A DNA stretch of 18,399 nucleotides from an uncultured Rubellimicrobium sp. (GTDB taxonomy: Bacteria > Pseudomonadota > Alphaproteobacteria > Rhodobacterales > Rhodobacteraceae). The notes beneath the pieces were generated by a model. That model saw nothing but the letters and a program-made list of their open reading frames with translations, made no database searches and was not told where the DNA came from. Location: positions 1 through 18,399 of the forward strand of contig CADCUU010000067.1 in the NCBI GenBank assembly GCA_902805995.1, read 5' to 3'. The position numbers and the translations under genes were made by a program. Positions 1 through 8,577 of the stretch are shown piece by piece. The stretch's first letter is position 1; every line of letters begins with the position of its first letter.

Positions 1-152
1 CCCAGGATGAAGAGCGAGGCGACGAAGGTGATGACCGTGGTCGCGAAGGCGATCCACTTGGCGTTCCGCTGCGCGGCAGCGTCCTGCCCGCGCAGAAGCA
101 GCAGGGCGACCGCACCGATGGCGGGCAGAAAGGTAACGAGCGAAAGAAGCAT
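1..152 (-). CDS. nuoM: NADH-quinone oxidoreductase subunit M, N-terminal fragment (runs off window)
   Basis: Only the first 50 codons are present; the gene continues past the left edge. The translation begins [20 protein letters not shown], then a short polar loop ([13 protein letters not shown]) and a second hydrophobic stretch, the usual start of a NuoM antiporter-like proton-pumping subunit of the membrane arm. The ATG at 152 overlaps the nuoL TGA by one base (TGATG), and GGGGGAG lies about 7 bases upstream inside the end of nuoL, so translation is probably coupled to nuoL. Assignment rests on position directly after nuoL, the standard nuoL-M-N order, plus the hydrophobic N terminus; the diagnostic Lys and Glu residues of NuoM lie outside the window. 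Confidence 0.88.
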   Translation of the reverse strand, partial: MLLSLVTFLPAIGAVALLLLRGQDAAAQRNAKWIAFATTVITFVASLFIL

Positions 153-2425
153 CACTCGGCTCCCCCGGTGATCGTGAACCAGGTGAGAAGGACCGCGAGC
201 CCGATCACCATGGCGAAGGCGTAGTGGAACACGTAGCCGGACTGCACCCTGTTCACCGCGCGGGTGAAGGTGGGCACCACGCCCATGGCCACGCCGTTGA
301 TGGTTCCGTCGATGATCGTGCCGTCGCCGCGCCGCCAGAAGAAGCTCCCGAGCCAGGAGGCCGGACGGATGAAGACGAATTCGTAGATCTCGTCGAAGTA
401 CCACTTGTTCAGCAGGAAGTCGTAGAGCGGCCGGTTGGTCGCGGCGATGCGCCCCGGCAGCGCCGGATTGCGGATGTACATGAGCCAGGCCAGCGCCGTC
501 CCGAGCGCCATTGCCAGGAACGGCGACAGCTTCACGAGCGCGGGCGAATGGTGCGCGGCGTCGAGAATTTCCTCGCTGGCCGCGTTCATCGCGATGGCCC
601 CGCCAAGCGGCGGCACGCCAGCCACGGCCTCGATCTCGCCACCTTCGACTGCGGCCTCGCCCTCCGGCGCAGCCTCGGACGCCACGGCGGCGCCATGCTC
701 GTCCTCAGCCGCGGCCTCGGCGGGCGAGGCTCCGGCCTCTGCGGCCTCTTCGTGCTCGCCGTCGCCAGCCCGTGCCTCGGAACCATGCTCCTCGCCATGC
801 GGCATGTCGAAGAAGGACACCATCCGCGCGTGGTCGCCGAAGAAGCTGTTGTGCCAGATCATCCCGGCAAACACCGCGCCCAGGGCGAGTACGCCCAGCG
901 GCACGAGCATGACGGTCGGGCTCTCATGCGGCATGTGGTGGTGATCGTCGTGACCGTGCCCATGCGCCGTGGCTTCGGTCCCCACAAGGGGAGCAGAGCC
1001 GGTCGCGTCGGCCTGATGATGCGCATGCGGATCATGCGCATGCTCCGCATGACCCCAGCGCGGCGCGCCAAAGAAGGTCAGGAAGATCAGCCGCCAGGAG
1101 TAGAAGGCCGTGAAGGCCGCCGCGATGACCAGCGCCCAGAAGGCGAAGCCGTTGCCCGAAGCCCATGCCGTCTCGATGATGGCGTCCTTCGACAGGAAGC
1201 CTGCAAAGCCGATATAGGTCAGCGGAATACCGACGCCGGTGATGGCCAGCGTCCCGATCACCATCGCCCAGAACGTGTAGGGGATGTGCTTACGCAGCCC
1301 GCCGTAGTTCCGCATGTCCTGCTCGTGGTGCATCGCATGGATGACCGAGCCCGCGCCAAGGAACAGCATGGCCTTGAAGAAGGCGTGCGTGAACAGGTGG
1401 AACATCGCGGCGCCGTAGATGCCCGACCCCGCCGCCACGAACATGTAGCCGAGCTGCGAGCAGGTCGAATAGGCGATCACGCGCTTGATGTCGTTCTGCA
1501 CGAGGCCGATCGTCGCCGCGAAGAAGGCGGTCGCCGCGCCGATATAGATGATGAAGTTCTTGGCATAAGGCGCCACCTCGAACACGGGCGACATCCGGCA
1601 AAGCAGGAACACGCCCGCCGTCACCATGGTCGCCGCGTGGATCAGCGCGGACACGGGCGTCGGCCCCTCCATCGCGTCCGGCAGCCAGGTGTGCAGGAAG
1701 AGCTGCGCCGACTTCCCCATCGCGCCGAAGAACAGCAGGAAAGCCACAAGCTCTGCTGCGTTGAACGTGCTCCAGGCAAAGGTGATCTGCGTTTGCGCAA
1801 GGTCGCCCACGGCCGCGAAGATGTCGTCGAGCCGGATCGAGTCCACAAGGAAGTAGAGCGTGAAGATCCCCAGGAGGAACGCGAAGTCCCCCACCCGGTT
1901 GACGACGAACGCCTTGATCTGCGCCGCGTTCGCGGAGGGCTTGCGGAAGTAGAACCCGATCAGGAGGTAGGAGGCGAGACCCACCCCTTCCCAGCCGAAG
2001 AACAGCTGGAGCAGGTTGTCCGCCGTCACCAGCATCAGCATCGCGAAGGTGAAGAGCGACAGATAGGCGAAGAACCGGGGCCGGTAGCTCTCGTTCTCGT
2101 GGAAGTTCTCGTCATGGGCCATGTAGCCCACCGAGTAGAGGTGCACGAGCGCCGAGACCGTGTTGATGACCACCAGCATGATCGCGGTCAGCCGGTCGAG
2201 CCGGATGGACCAGTCGGCGGCCAGCGTGCCGCTCTCGATCCAGCGGAGGAGCTGCACATGCTCGGCCGCGCCGTCCACGGTGAAGAAGACGATCCAGCTC
2301 AGGAAGGCGGCGAGGCCCAGGAGCGCGGTGGCGAACCAGCAGGCCGCCGCTTCGCCCAGGAAGCGCCAGCCGAAGCCGCAGACCAGCGCGCCGATGAGGG
2401 GCGCGAAGAGGATGATGGAGGTCAC
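152..2425 (-). CDS. nuoL: NADH-quinone oxidoreductase subunit L
   Basis: Proton-pumping, antiporter-like subunit at the distal end of the complex I membrane arm (757 residues). Family landmarks are clear: [19 protein letters not shown] (about 141-159, with the conserved Glu146), [19 protein letters not shown] (about 237-255, with Lys237), and the C-terminal transverse helix region ending in a last membrane segment (about 735-752). It is much longer than the about 613 residues of E. coli NuoL. The excess is mainly two polar insertions between late membrane helices: a His-rich loop (about 459-500) and an Ala/Glu-rich acidic loop (about 544-600). The start is GTG at 2425, four bases after the nuoK stop, with AAGG as ribosome site inside the nuoK end. 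The 3' end overlaps nuoM by one base. Confidence 0.97.
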   Translation of the reverse strand: MTSIILFAPLIGALVCGFGWRFLGEAAACWFATALLGLAAFLSWIVFFTVDGAAEHVQLLRWIESGTLAADWSIRLDRLTAIMLVVINTVSALVHLYSVGYMAHDENFHENESYRPRFFAYLSLFTFAMLMLVTADNLLQLFFGWEGVGLASYLLIGFYFRKPSANAAQIKAFVVNRVGDFAFLLGIFTLYFLVDSIRLDDIFAAVGDLAQTQITFAWSTFNAAELVAFLLFFGAMGKSAQLFLHTWLPDAMEGPTPVSALIHAATMVTAGVFLLCRMSPVFEVAPYAKNFIIYIGAATAFFAATIGLVQNDIKRVIAYSTCSQLGYMFVAAGSGIYGAAMFHLFTHAFFKAMLFLGAGSVIHAMHHEQDMRNYGGLRKHIPYTFWAMVIGTLAITGVGIPLTYIGFAGFLSKDAIIETAWASGNGFAFWALVIAAAFTAFYSWRLIFLTFFGAPRWGHAEHAHDPHAHHQADATGSAPLVGTEATAHGHGHDDHHHMPHESPTVMLVPLGVLALGAVFAGMIWHNSFFGDHARMVSFFDMPHGEEHGSEARAGDGEHEEAAEAGASPAEAAAEDEHGAAVASEAAPEGEAAVEGGEIEAVAGVPPLGGAIAMNAASEEILDAAHHSPALVKLSPFLAMALGTALAWLMYIRNPALPGRIAATNRPLYDFLLNKWYFDEIYEFVFIRPASWLGSFFWRRGDGTIIDGTINGVAMGVVPTFTRAVNRVQSGYVFHYAFAMVIGLAVLLTWFTITGGAE

Positions 2426-2429
2426 CGGT

Positions 2430-2735
2430 TCAGCCCTTCATGACGTTGACGTCTTCGACGTCGATCGTGCCGCGGTTGCGGAAGAAGCAGACGAGGATCG
2501 CGAGCCCGATGGCCGCCTCGGCCGCCGCGACCGTCAGCACGAACAGCGTGAAGACCTGGCCCACGAGGTCGTTCAGGAACGACGAGAAGGCCACGAAGTT
2601 GATGTTCACCGCGAGCAGCATCAATTCCAGCGACATGAGCAGGATGATGATGTTCTTCCGGTTCAGGAAGAGCCCGAAGATGCCCACGACGAACAGCGCC
2701 GCCGAGACGGTGAGGTAATGTTCGAGCCCGATCAA
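2430..2735 (-). CDS. nuoK: NADH-quinone oxidoreductase subunit K
   Basis: Small membrane-arm subunit (101 residues, the normal family length) with three predicted transmembrane helices. It begins [21 protein letters not shown]; conserved acidic residues lie in helices 2 and 3 ([16 protein letters not shown] and [15 protein letters not shown]), which are part of the proton pathway in this family. The start codon is TTG at 2735, overlapping the nuoJ stop as TTGA, a variant of the common ATGA junction. AAGGAG about 9 bases upstream supports this rare start. Translation is presumably coupled to nuoJ, and nuoL follows after four bases. Confidence 0.96.
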   Translation of the reverse strand: MIGLEHYLTVSAALFVVGIFGLFLNRKNIIILLMSLELMLLAVNINFVAFSSFLNDLVGQVFTLFVLTVAAAEAAIGLAILVCFFRNRGTIDVEDVNVMKG

Positions 2736-3364
2736 CGGCGCGCTCCTTCGATGGGGGAAGCCAGTCCCTGCCCGGACTTGAGGTCGCGCATCTCGATCGC
2801 CTTGGCCGGGTCGCGGAACATCTGCGCCAGCGGGTCCTGGCGCTTCACGTCCACGCGGTGACGGAGCGTGAGCACGATGGCCCCGATCATCGCGACGAGG
2901 AGGATCAGCCCCGCGATCTGGAACAGCAGGAAGAACCGGTCATAGAGCAGCAGCCCGATGGCGCGCGTGTTCTCGATCTCGGTGATCGGCGCCGCCGACC
3001 GCGTGGCCGCACCCGCGTCGATCTCCCAGACGCCGAACGCGATGACGAGCTGCATGATGATCACGAGCCCGATCAGCAGCGCCAGCGGCAGGTAGCGCGC
3101 CATCTCGGCCTTCAGCTCGGCGAAGTCCACGTCGAGCATCATCACGACGAACAGGAACAGCACCGCGACCGCGCCCACATACACGATGATGAGGAGCATC
3201 GCCACGAACTCGGCCCCGAGCAGGATGAACAGGCCGGCGGAGGACAGGAAGCTCAGGATCAGCCACAGCACCGAATGGACCGGGTTGCGGCTCACGACCG
3301 TCATCAGCCCGCCCCCGAGGGTGGTGATGGCGAACAGGTAGAAGGCGAAGGCGCCGGCGGTCAT
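2732..3364 (-). CDS. nuoJ: NADH-quinone oxidoreductase subunit J
   Basis: Membrane-arm subunit of complex I (210 residues) with about five transmembrane helices. The family segment around [19 protein letters not shown] (about 26-44) and the pi-bulge helix region [21 protein letters not shown] (about 55-75) are typical of NuoJ/ND6. The C-terminal tail after the last helix (about 165 onward) is hydrophilic, as in other alphaproteobacterial members. ATG at 3364 overlaps the stop of the upstream carboxymuconolactone-decarboxylase-like gene (ATGA), with a strong AAGGAGG ribosome site about 9 bases upstream. The 3' end overlaps nuoK by four bases. Confidence 0.96.
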   Translation of the reverse strand: MTAGAFAFYLFAITTLGGGLMTVVSRNPVHSVLWLILSFLSSAGLFILLGAEFVAMLLIIVYVGAVAVLFLFVVMMLDVDFAELKAEMARYLPLALLIGLVIIMQLVIAFGVWEIDAGAATRSAAPITEIENTRAIGLLLYDRFFLLFQIAGLILLVAMIGAIVLTLRHRVDVKRQDPLAQMFRDPAKAIEMRDLKSGQGLASPIEGARR

Positions 3365-3759
3365 GGGGTGTCCTCCTTCATGGCCTCGATGGCGAGTTCC
3401 ATCGCCTTGGTCATCGCGGGCACGCCGCCGAAGAGGCCGGCCACCGCGATGGTTTCGGCGATCTCCTGCTTCGAGGCCCCGGCCTCCCGCGCATGGCGCA
3501 CGGTGAGGCGGATCTGCGGCTCGGCCTGGGCGCCCTGGATGGTGAGCCCCGCCAGCGTCACAAGGAGCCGCGTCCGGGCGTCGAGCCCGCCGGGGTTCAC
3601 CGTCTTGCCCATGAACATCTCCATGACGTCCTTGGGCATGGTCGGGATGAACTTCTCGAAGTCCTTCGGCGTGAACGACTCGAGCGCCGGGTTCATCGCC
3701 CGGGCCCAGTCCTGGCCGATCTTCATCATCGCTGCGAAGGGGTTGGTCGGATCAGACAT
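3361..3759 (-). CDS. Carboxymuconolactone decarboxylase (CMD/AhpD-fold) family protein embedded in the nuo cluster
   Basis: A soluble protein of 132 residues beginning [20 protein letters not shown]. The C-terminal two thirds match the CMD family: [19 protein letters not shown], then [28 protein letters not shown], the helical signature seen in gamma-carboxymuconolactone decarboxylases and AhpD-like proteins. There is no cysteine at all, so it cannot act as a CxxC AhpD-type peroxidase or disulfide reductase; substrate and reaction are unknown. It sits between nuoI and nuoJ and overlaps nuoJ by four bases, so it is co-expressed with complex I. The start is uncertain: ATG at 3759 lies five bases after nuoI, but an in-frame GTG at 3768 would give a GTGA overlap with the nuoI stop. 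Neither has a strong ribosome site. No aromatic degradation gene is nearby. Confidence 0.85.
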   Translation of the reverse strand: MSDPTNPFAAMMKIGQDWARAMNPALESFTPKDFEKFIPTMPKDVMEMFMGKTVNPGGLDARTRLLVTLAGLTIQGAQAEPQIRLTVRHAREAGASKQEIAETIAVAGLFGGVPAMTKAMELAIEAMKEDTP

Positions 3760-3764
3760 TCCGG

Positions 3765-4262
3765 TCACCGATACGGCGCGTCGAGTTCGAGGTTGCGCGC
3801 GATCACGACCTCCCAGCGGTCGCCGTTGTCGAGCAGCTTCTGCTTGTCGTAGAACAGCTCCTCCCGCGTTTCCGTGGAGAATTCGAGGTTCGGCGTCTCG
3901 ACGATGGCATCCACCGGGCAGGCCTCCTGGCAGAAGCCGCAGTAGATGCACTTCGTCATGTCGATGTCGTAGCGCGTGGTCCGGCGAGAGCCGTCCTCGC
4001 GCGGCTCGGCGTCGATGACAATGCAGTTGGCGGGGCAGACCGCCTCGCAGAGCTTGCAGGCGATGCAGCGTTCCTCGCCGTTCGGGTAGCGGCGCAGCGC
4101 GTGCTCGCCCCGGAACCGGGGGCTCAGCGGCGACCGCTCGTGCGGATAGTTCAGCGTGGCCTTGGGCTTGAAGAAGTACTTCATCCCGATGGCCATGCCT
4201 TTCACGAAGTCGGCGAGCAGCCAGTACTTGGCGGCGCGGGCGTAGTCGAATTGCTGCGTCAT
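3765..4262 (-). CDS. nuoI: NADH-quinone oxidoreductase subunit I (2x[4Fe-4S])
   Basis: Ferredoxin-like subunit carrying clusters N6a and N6b on the route to the quinone site (165 residues). Two canonical CxxCxxCxxxCP motifs are visible: C66, C69, C72, C76 ([12 protein letters not shown]) and C105, C108, C111, C115 ([12 protein letters not shown]). Each motif's fourth cysteine serves the other cluster, as is usual in this fold. The N-terminal helix region ([19 protein letters not shown]) packs against the membrane in homologues. An upstream in-frame extension exists, but ATG at 4262 is one base after the nuoH stop and has GGGGAG about 8 bases upstream, which decides the start. Confidence 0.97.
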   Translation of the reverse strand: MTQQFDYARAAKYWLLADFVKGMAIGMKYFFKPKATLNYPHERSPLSPRFRGEHALRRYPNGEERCIACKLCEAVCPANCIVIDAEPREDGSRRTTRYDIDMTKCIYCGFCQEACPVDAIVETPNLEFSTETREELFYDKQKLLDNGDRWEVVIARNLELDAPYR

Positions 4263-4263
4263 G

Positions 4264-5304
4264 TCAGGCTCCCCAGGTCCAGCGGGCCCATGCGCCGCCC
4301 AGAACCTCGAACTTCGCAAGGAATGCCACCAGCACGACCCAGAACAGCGAGAAGGGCAGGAACACCTTCCAACCCAGCCGCATCAGCTGGTCGTAGCGGT
4401 AGCGCGGCGTGATGGCCTTCACCATCGAGAAGATGAAGAAGAAGAACAGCGTCTTGAGAAGCAGCCAGAACACGCCGTGCGGCAGGCCCGGGATGGGCGA
4501 CAGCCAGCCCCCGAAGAACAGGAGCGAGATCAGCACGCACATCAGCACCATGGCCATGTACTCGCCGATCATGAACAGCAGGAACGGCGTGGAGCTGTAC
4601 TCCACCTGATAGCCCGCCACGAGCTCGGACTCGGCTTCGGGCAGGTCGAAGGGCGGACGGTTCGTCTCGGCCAGGGCGGAGATGAAGAACAGGAACACCA
4701 TCGGGAAGTGCACGACCCAGTACCAGCCGAAGAGGCCGAACCCCGTGTTCTGCGCCCGCACGATGTCACCGAAGTTCATCGACCCCGTGGAGATGATGAC
4801 CCCGATGATGATGAGGCCGAGCGAAACCTCGTAGGAGATCATCTGCGCGGCCGACCGGAGGCTCCCCAGGAACGGGTACTTCGAGTTCGACGCCCAGCCC
4901 CCCATGATGATCCCGTAGACGCCCAGCGAGGAGATCGCGAGGACGTACAAAATCGCCACGTTGATGTCCGCGAGCACCCAGGTGTCGTTGAACGGGATCA
5001 CCGCCCAGGCGATCACCGCGACCACGAAGGAGATCAGCGGCGCGATCAGGAACACGGCCTTGTCGGCGCCCGCGGGGATCACCACTTCCTTGACGATGTA
5101 CTTCAGGAAGTCCGCAAAGCTCTGCATCAGGCCCCAGGGCCCGACCACGTTGGGCCCGCGCCGCAGCTGCACCGCCGCCCAGATCTTGCGGTCGGCGTAA
5201 AGCAGGAAGGCAAGCGCCACCAGCAGCGGCACCAAAATCAGCAGGCACTGGAGCAGCGTCAGGAGCACGATGCCGAGCCAGTTTTCGGTGAAGAATTGGT
5301 ACAT
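4264..5304 (-). CDS. nuoH: NADH-quinone oxidoreductase subunit H
   Basis: Membrane subunit at the junction of the peripheral and membrane arms, forming much of the quinone-binding chamber (346 residues, about eight transmembrane helices). Conserved landmarks include [20 protein letters not shown] (about 48-67) followed by [11 protein letters not shown], the segment [20 protein letters not shown], and the cytoplasmic acidic loop [21 protein letters not shown], which is the quinone-cavity signature of NuoH/ND1. The tail [18 protein letters not shown] is also typical. ATG at 5304 has AGAGGA about 6 bases upstream. It follows nuoG after a 123-base gap containing a hairpin, and nuoI starts one base after its stop. 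Confidence 0.97.
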   Translation of the reverse strand: MYQFFTENWLGIVLLTLLQCLLILVPLLVALAFLLYADRKIWAAVQLRRGPNVVGPWGLMQSFADFLKYIVKEVVIPAGADKAVFLIAPLISFVVAVIAWAVIPFNDTWVLADINVAILYVLAISSLGVYGIIMGGWASNSKYPFLGSLRSAAQMISYEVSLGLIIIGVIISTGSMNFGDIVRAQNTGFGLFGWYWVVHFPMVFLFFISALAETNRPPFDLPEAESELVAGYQVEYSSTPFLLFMIGEYMAMVLMCVLISLLFFGGWLSPIPGLPHGVFWLLLKTLFFFFIFSMVKAITPRYRYDQLMRLGWKVFLPFSLFWVVLVAFLAKFEVLGGAWARWTWGA

Positions 5305-5395
5305 CGCGGTCCTCTACGATCCCACGCCCCAAAGGCGCGCCGGCTGCGCGGTGTAGACACCATCCGCCCGCCGGTTTCCAGCCGATTCATCCATC

Positions 5396-5422
5396 TCCGC
5401 GAGGGCGCGAAACCCCCGCGGA
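5396..5422 (-). other. Hairpin in the nuoG-nuoH intergenic gap
   Basis: TCCGCG (5396-5401) pairs with CGCGGA (5417-5422); an A/C mismatch is followed by a further GGG/CCC stem (5403-5405 with 5413-5415) around a 7-base loop. It begins 5 bases after the nuoG stop. There is no T-tract on the minus strand, so it is more likely an mRNA-stabilising or processing hairpin than an intrinsic terminator. Confidence 0.45.
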
Positions 5423-5427
5423 TACTG

Positions 5428-7437
5428 TCACTCCGCCGCGATGCGACGCTCGCTCCGCGCCCGCTCCATCGCGGACAGCTCGCCCATGACCCGGCTTGCC
5501 CGCGCGATGGGGTTCGTCAGGTAGAAGTCGCGGATGGCATTGCGGAAGCTCGCATTGCCCAGGGTTTGCGGCGCGATCTGCGGCAGCGCGTTCTCGGGCA
5601 CCGAGTCGATGCCGCCCAGATGCGGGTGCGCGCCGATCAGGACCTGGCGAAGCTGCGCCAGGCTGTCCCAGGGCTGCGGGTTCCCCAGAGCGCCCGACAC
5701 GGCGCGCAGGATGGCCCAGTTCTCCTTGGCCTCGCCCGGCGCGAAGCCCGCACGCAACGCGAGCTGCGGGCGGCCCTCCGTGTTGACGAACAGCCCGTTC
5801 TCCTCGGTATAGGCCGCCGCGGGCAGGATCAGGTCCGCACGATGCGCGCCCCGGTCGCCGTGGCTGCCCTGGTAGATCACGAAGGGCCCGGCCGCGATCT
5901 CGACCTCGTCGGCGCCGAGGTTCCAGATGACCTGCGCCCCCTCGACCGCCGCCGACAGGCCGCCCTCGGTGGTGCAGCCCACGTCCATCGCGCCCACGCG
6001 CCCGGCCGCCGTGTGCAGCACCAGAAGCTTCGCCCCCATCGCCGACACGATCGCCAGGGCCTGCGCCAGCACCGCCTCGCCGTCGGCCTCCCTCAGGGCG
6101 CCCTGCCCCAGGATCACGATCGCGCCCTCGGTCGCCTCAGCCCCGCGCGCGAACCGTTCCAACGCCGCCCGGTCCACGCCTACATGCTCGAAGTCGTAGG
6201 TCAGGTCCGCCGCTTCGCCGATCACGGACACGTCCGCGCCCTTGAGCCACGCGCCCCGGATCCGTGCGTTCAGCACCGGTGCCTCAAGCCGCGGGTTCGA
6301 CCCGATCAGCACGATCCGCTTGGCGAAGGCCAGATCCTCGATCTTGGCATTGCCGACATAGCCGCCGCGCTCGCCCGCAGGCAGCCGCGCGCCGTCCACG
6401 CGGCACTCCACCGTGCCACCGACCCGCGCCATCAGGTCCTTCAGCGCAAAGGCCGCCTCGACCGGCACGAGGTCCCCGACGAGGCCCGCGACCCGCCGCC
6501 CCCGCATGGCCTGCGCCGCGATGCCCATCGCCTCGCCCCAGCTCGCCTTCCGCAGCTTGCCGTTCTCGCGCACATACGGCGTGTCGAGCCGCTGGCGGCG
6601 CAGCCCGTCCCAGACGAAGCGGGTCTTGTCCGAGATCCACTCCTCGTTGATGCCGTCATGGTTGCGCGGCAGGATGCGCATCACTTCGCGCCCCTTCACG
6701 TCCACCCGGATCGCGGAGCCGAGCGCATCCATCACGTCCACCGAGTCGGTCTTCACCAGCTCCCACGGCCGCGCCTTGTAGGCGTAGGGCTTCGACACCA
6801 GAGCGCCCACCGGGCAGAGGTCGATGATGTTGCCCTGGAGGTTGGAGGCCAACGTCTCGTTGAGATACGAGGTGATCTCCGAATCCTCGCCCCGCCCGGT
6901 CTGCCCCATCTGCGTGATCCCGGCCACCTCGGTCGTGAACCGGACGCAGCGCGTGCAGGAGATGCAGCGCGTCATATGCGTCTCGACCAGCGGCCCAAGC
7001 TCCAGGTCCTCCGTGGCGCGCTTGGGTTCCCGGTACCGCGAGAAATCCAGGCCATAGGCCAGCGCCTGATCCTGCAGGTCGCATTCGCCACCCTGGTCGC
7101 AGATCGGGCAGTCGAGCGGATGGTTGATGAGCAGGAACTCCATCACCCCCTGCCGCGCCTTCTTCACCATGGGGGAGGCGGTCTTCACCTCCGGCGGCTC
7201 GCCGTTCTTGCCGGGGCGGAGGTCCTTCACCTGCAGCGCGCAGGAGGCCGAAGGCTTCGGCGGCCCGCCCACCACCTCCACAAGACACATGCGGCAGTTG
7301 CCCGCGATGGACAGCCGCTCGTGGTAGCAGAAGCGCGGGATCTCGATCCCGATCATGTCGCAGGCCTGGAGCACCGTCATGGCGCCCGGCACCTCATAGA
7401 CCGTGCCGTCGATGTTGATGGGCTTCAGGTCGGACAT
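5428..7437 (-). CDS. nuoG: NADH-quinone oxidoreductase subunit G (iron-sulfur subunit)
   Basis: Largest peripheral-arm subunit (669 residues, the usual alphaproteobacterial size). An N-terminal [2Fe-2S] ferredoxin domain carries N1b ligands C37, C48, C51, C66. Next comes the His-Cys motif [14 protein letters not shown] for N5 (H106, C110, C113, C119) and [10 protein letters not shown] with C208 for N4 (C158, C161, C164, C208). The remainder is a molybdopterin-oxidoreductase-like domain (about 215 onward) that is structural only. I see no CxxCxxxC motif for the extra N7 cluster found in E. coli and Thermus; its absence is usual in this lineage. ATG at 7437 follows AAGGG about 9 bases upstream. 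It is separated from the DUF5333-like gene by 128 bases, so the leader could hold its own signals. Confidence 0.97.
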   Translation of the reverse strand: MSDLKPINIDGTVYEVPGAMTVLQACDMIGIEIPRFCYHERLSIAGNCRMCLVEVVGGPPKPSASCALQVKDLRPGKNGEPPEVKTASPMVKKARQGVMEFLLINHPLDCPICDQGGECDLQDQALAYGLDFSRYREPKRATEDLELGPLVETHMTRCISCTRCVRFTTEVAGITQMGQTGRGEDSEITSYLNETLASNLQGNIIDLCPVGALVSKPYAYKARPWELVKTDSVDVMDALGSAIRVDVKGREVMRILPRNHDGINEEWISDKTRFVWDGLRRQRLDTPYVRENGKLRKASWGEAMGIAAQAMRGRRVAGLVGDLVPVEAAFALKDLMARVGGTVECRVDGARLPAGERGGYVGNAKIEDLAFAKRIVLIGSNPRLEAPVLNARIRGAWLKGADVSVIGEAADLTYDFEHVGVDRAALERFARGAEATEGAIVILGQGALREADGEAVLAQALAIVSAMGAKLLVLHTAAGRVGAMDVGCTTEGGLSAAVEGAQVIWNLGADEVEIAAGPFVIYQGSHGDRGAHRADLILPAAAYTEENGLFVNTEGRPQLALRAGFAPGEAKENWAILRAVSGALGNPQPWDSLAQLRQVLIGAHPHLGGIDSVPENALPQIAPQTLGNASFRNAIRDFYLTNPIARASRVMGELSAMERARSERRIAAE

Positions 7438-7458
7438 CCGGGCATCCCTTTCGGCTCT

Positions 7459-7482
7459 GGGGCGCGGTCCAGGCGGCGCCCC
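7459..7482 (-). other. Inverted repeat in the nuoG leader
   Basis: A perfect 7-base inverted repeat, GGGGCGC (7459-7465) and GCGCCCC (7476-7482), with a 10-base loop lies 22 bases before the nuoG start codon on the minus strand. No T-run follows on the minus strand. It may be a leader hairpin affecting translation or transcript stability; chance occurrence in GC-rich DNA is possible. Confidence 0.3.
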
Positions 7483-7565
7483 GGTTTGCCCGGCTTCTAT
7501 CGTGGAGGCAGGCCAAGGGCCAGACGCTTCGCGCGCCTCTCTCGACCGCCTCCCGATCCCGCGAC

Positions 7566-7976
7566 TCAGTCCGAAAGCAGCTTGCCCACCTGGGTCCCGG
7601 CGGCGATCTCGGCGCGCCCGACCTCGCAGTAGGTGTCCGGGCTCCCCTCGACCGCGCCCATCCCCGCCAGCCGCTCCCGCGCGATGGCCTCCAGCCGGTC
7701 CTTCTCCACGTCATCGTCGACGAAGGCTTCGATCTCCTCACGCGAATAGCCCAGGCGCCGCGCCTCGGAATGCAGCGACCAGAGGAACGCGATTCCTGCG
7801 ATCTTCCGCCCGTCGATGGACTCGCAGACCTCGCCGATCTCGTAGGCGATGGCGGTCTGGATCAGCCCCTCGGTCACGACCTCGACCTCCGACAGCGGCG
7901 GAAGCTCCTGCGCAGCCAGAACCCCGGGCAGCAGGCAAAGCGCCCCAAGGGCGAGCGGGCGAAGATATCGGGTCAT
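7566..7976 (-). CDS. DUF5333-like exported protein
   Basis: Protein of 136 residues with an N-terminal signal sequence: basic MTRYLR, a hydrophobic core (about 7-20) and a likely cleavage near AAQ (21-23). The mature part is helical, rich in Glu/Arg, and contains exactly two cysteines (C51 and C117) that could form a periplasmic disulfide. Size, signal peptide and location between nuoF and nuoG resemble the DUF5333 family that I recall as a Rhodobacterales nuo-cluster protein; this family match is from memory and not proven. ATG at 7976 has AGGAG about 9 bases upstream. It lies just before nuoG, suggesting co-transcription and a possible envelope role linked to complex I, but function is unknown. 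Confidence 0.8.
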   Translation of the reverse strand: MTRYLRPLALGALCLLPGVLAAQELPPLSEVEVVTEGLIQTAIAYEIGEVCESIDGRKIAGIAFLWSLHSEARRLGYSREEIEAFVDDDVEKDRLEAIARERLAGMGAVEGSPDTYCEVGRAEIAAGTQVGKLLSD

Positions 7977-8340
7977 GGGCTCAGGCTCCTGTCCGGGGCC
8001 GGTTGCGGGTGGGTCCCGGTCCGGCCGTTGCGGCCCACCATATGGCCCCAGGCCCCGTGCTAGGCCATATCAACTCCCTGTGTTGCGCTACGGCACGCCC
8101 GATATGGCCCGCCCCAGCCGGATCGCCTCGCGCAGCCGCCTGCCGGGATCACGAACTCGCCTCCGCAGCACGACACCCATGCGTCGCCCGCGAATCCCTG
8201 CCCTGCAACCGCCTCGGCCAACACAAGCTACTCCCCCCGGACGGGAACTCGCTCACTCCGCCCGGGCCGCGACCCGCCCCGGGAACATCCCCGCCGCGCC
8301 GCCGTTCCCCCTGCGACCCGCTCGTCTCAGGGAGACCTCC
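7977..8340. other. Gap between two divergent genes with repeated ATATGGCC motif
   Basis: This 364-base stretch separates the minus-strand DUF5333-like gene from the plus-strand small gene. I see no convincing gene in it. Its left part holds ATATGGCC at 8040-8047 and 8102-8109 and its reverse complement GGCCATAT at 8063-8070. A minus-strand TTGATA (8068-8073) resembles a -35 element but lacks a good -10 at normal spacing. The right part is GC-rich without a clear promoter; AGGGAG at its end is the ribosome site of the gene starting at 8341. Confidence 0.5.
8040..8109. repeat. Three copies of ATATGGCC, two forming an inverted pair
   Basis: ATATGGCC occurs at 8040-8047 and 8102-8109 on the plus strand, and as GGCCATAT at 8063-8070. 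The first two copies make a perfect 8-base inverted repeat separated by 15 bases. In DNA this GC-rich an AT-containing 8-mer repeated three times within 70 bases of a divergent gap is suggestive of regulator binding sites, but no regulator is identified. Confidence 0.5.
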
Positions 8341-8577
8341 ATGACCTTCACACGCCCCGCCCTCGCGCTTCTCGCCTTGGGCCTCGCCAGCACCGCCTAC
8401 GCGTTGCGCCCCCGCCCGGAACGCCCGCGCGGTAGCCGGAGCACCACGAAATCCCCCATGAACCCCGTCCGCAACGCGGGCCCGGAGGAAATGACGGCCC
8501 CGCCCCGCCACTGGGACAAGGTGGACGAGACGGTGGACGAAAGCTTCCCCGCCTCGGACCCGCCCTCGACCTACTGA
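8341..8577 (+). CDS. Small membrane-anchored or exported protein with DESFPASDPP motif
   Basis: A plus-strand gene of 78 residues, opposite to all surrounding nuo genes. It has a hydrophobic N-terminal segment (about 6-21) that could be a signal peptide or membrane anchor, a basic Pro/Arg-rich middle, and a C-terminal motif WDKVDETVDESFPASDPPS. The ESFPASDPP tail recurs in many small proteobacterial proteins of unknown function, which is the main reason for calling this real. AGGGAG lies about 7 bases before ATG 8341. Its last 7 bases overlap the convergent minus-strand gene that ends at 8571. The open frame extends far upstream because the DNA is GC-rich, but the ribosome site and signal sequence fix the start. 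Its link to complex I, if any, is unknown. Confidence 0.8.
   Translation: MTFTRPALALLALGLASTAYALRPRPERPRGSRSTTKSPMNPVRNAGPEEMTAPPRHWDKVDETVDESFPASDPPSTY

Noticed and set aside
224..2443. A plus-strand open frame of 739 codons opposite nuoL
   Set aside because: Same shadow-frame composition; nuoL on the minus strand explains the region.
5428..7437. Possible extra N7 [4Fe-4S] cluster in NuoG
   Set aside because: No CxxCxxxC motif with a distant fourth cysteine is present in the relevant part of the protein.
4261..7632. A plus-strand open frame of 1123 codons
   Set aside because: It lies opposite nuoH and nuoG, which have full family signatures and cofactor motifs. Its translation is His/Arg/Pro/Asp-rich without hydrophobic core, typical of the complementary frame of GC-rich genes.
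7849..8340. Upstream in-frame extension of the small plus-strand gene
   Set aside because: The frame is open only because of high GC. The extension is Arg/Pro/Ser-rich, partly antisense to the DUF5333-like gene, and the ribosome site at 8341 plus the hydrophobic N terminus fix the start.
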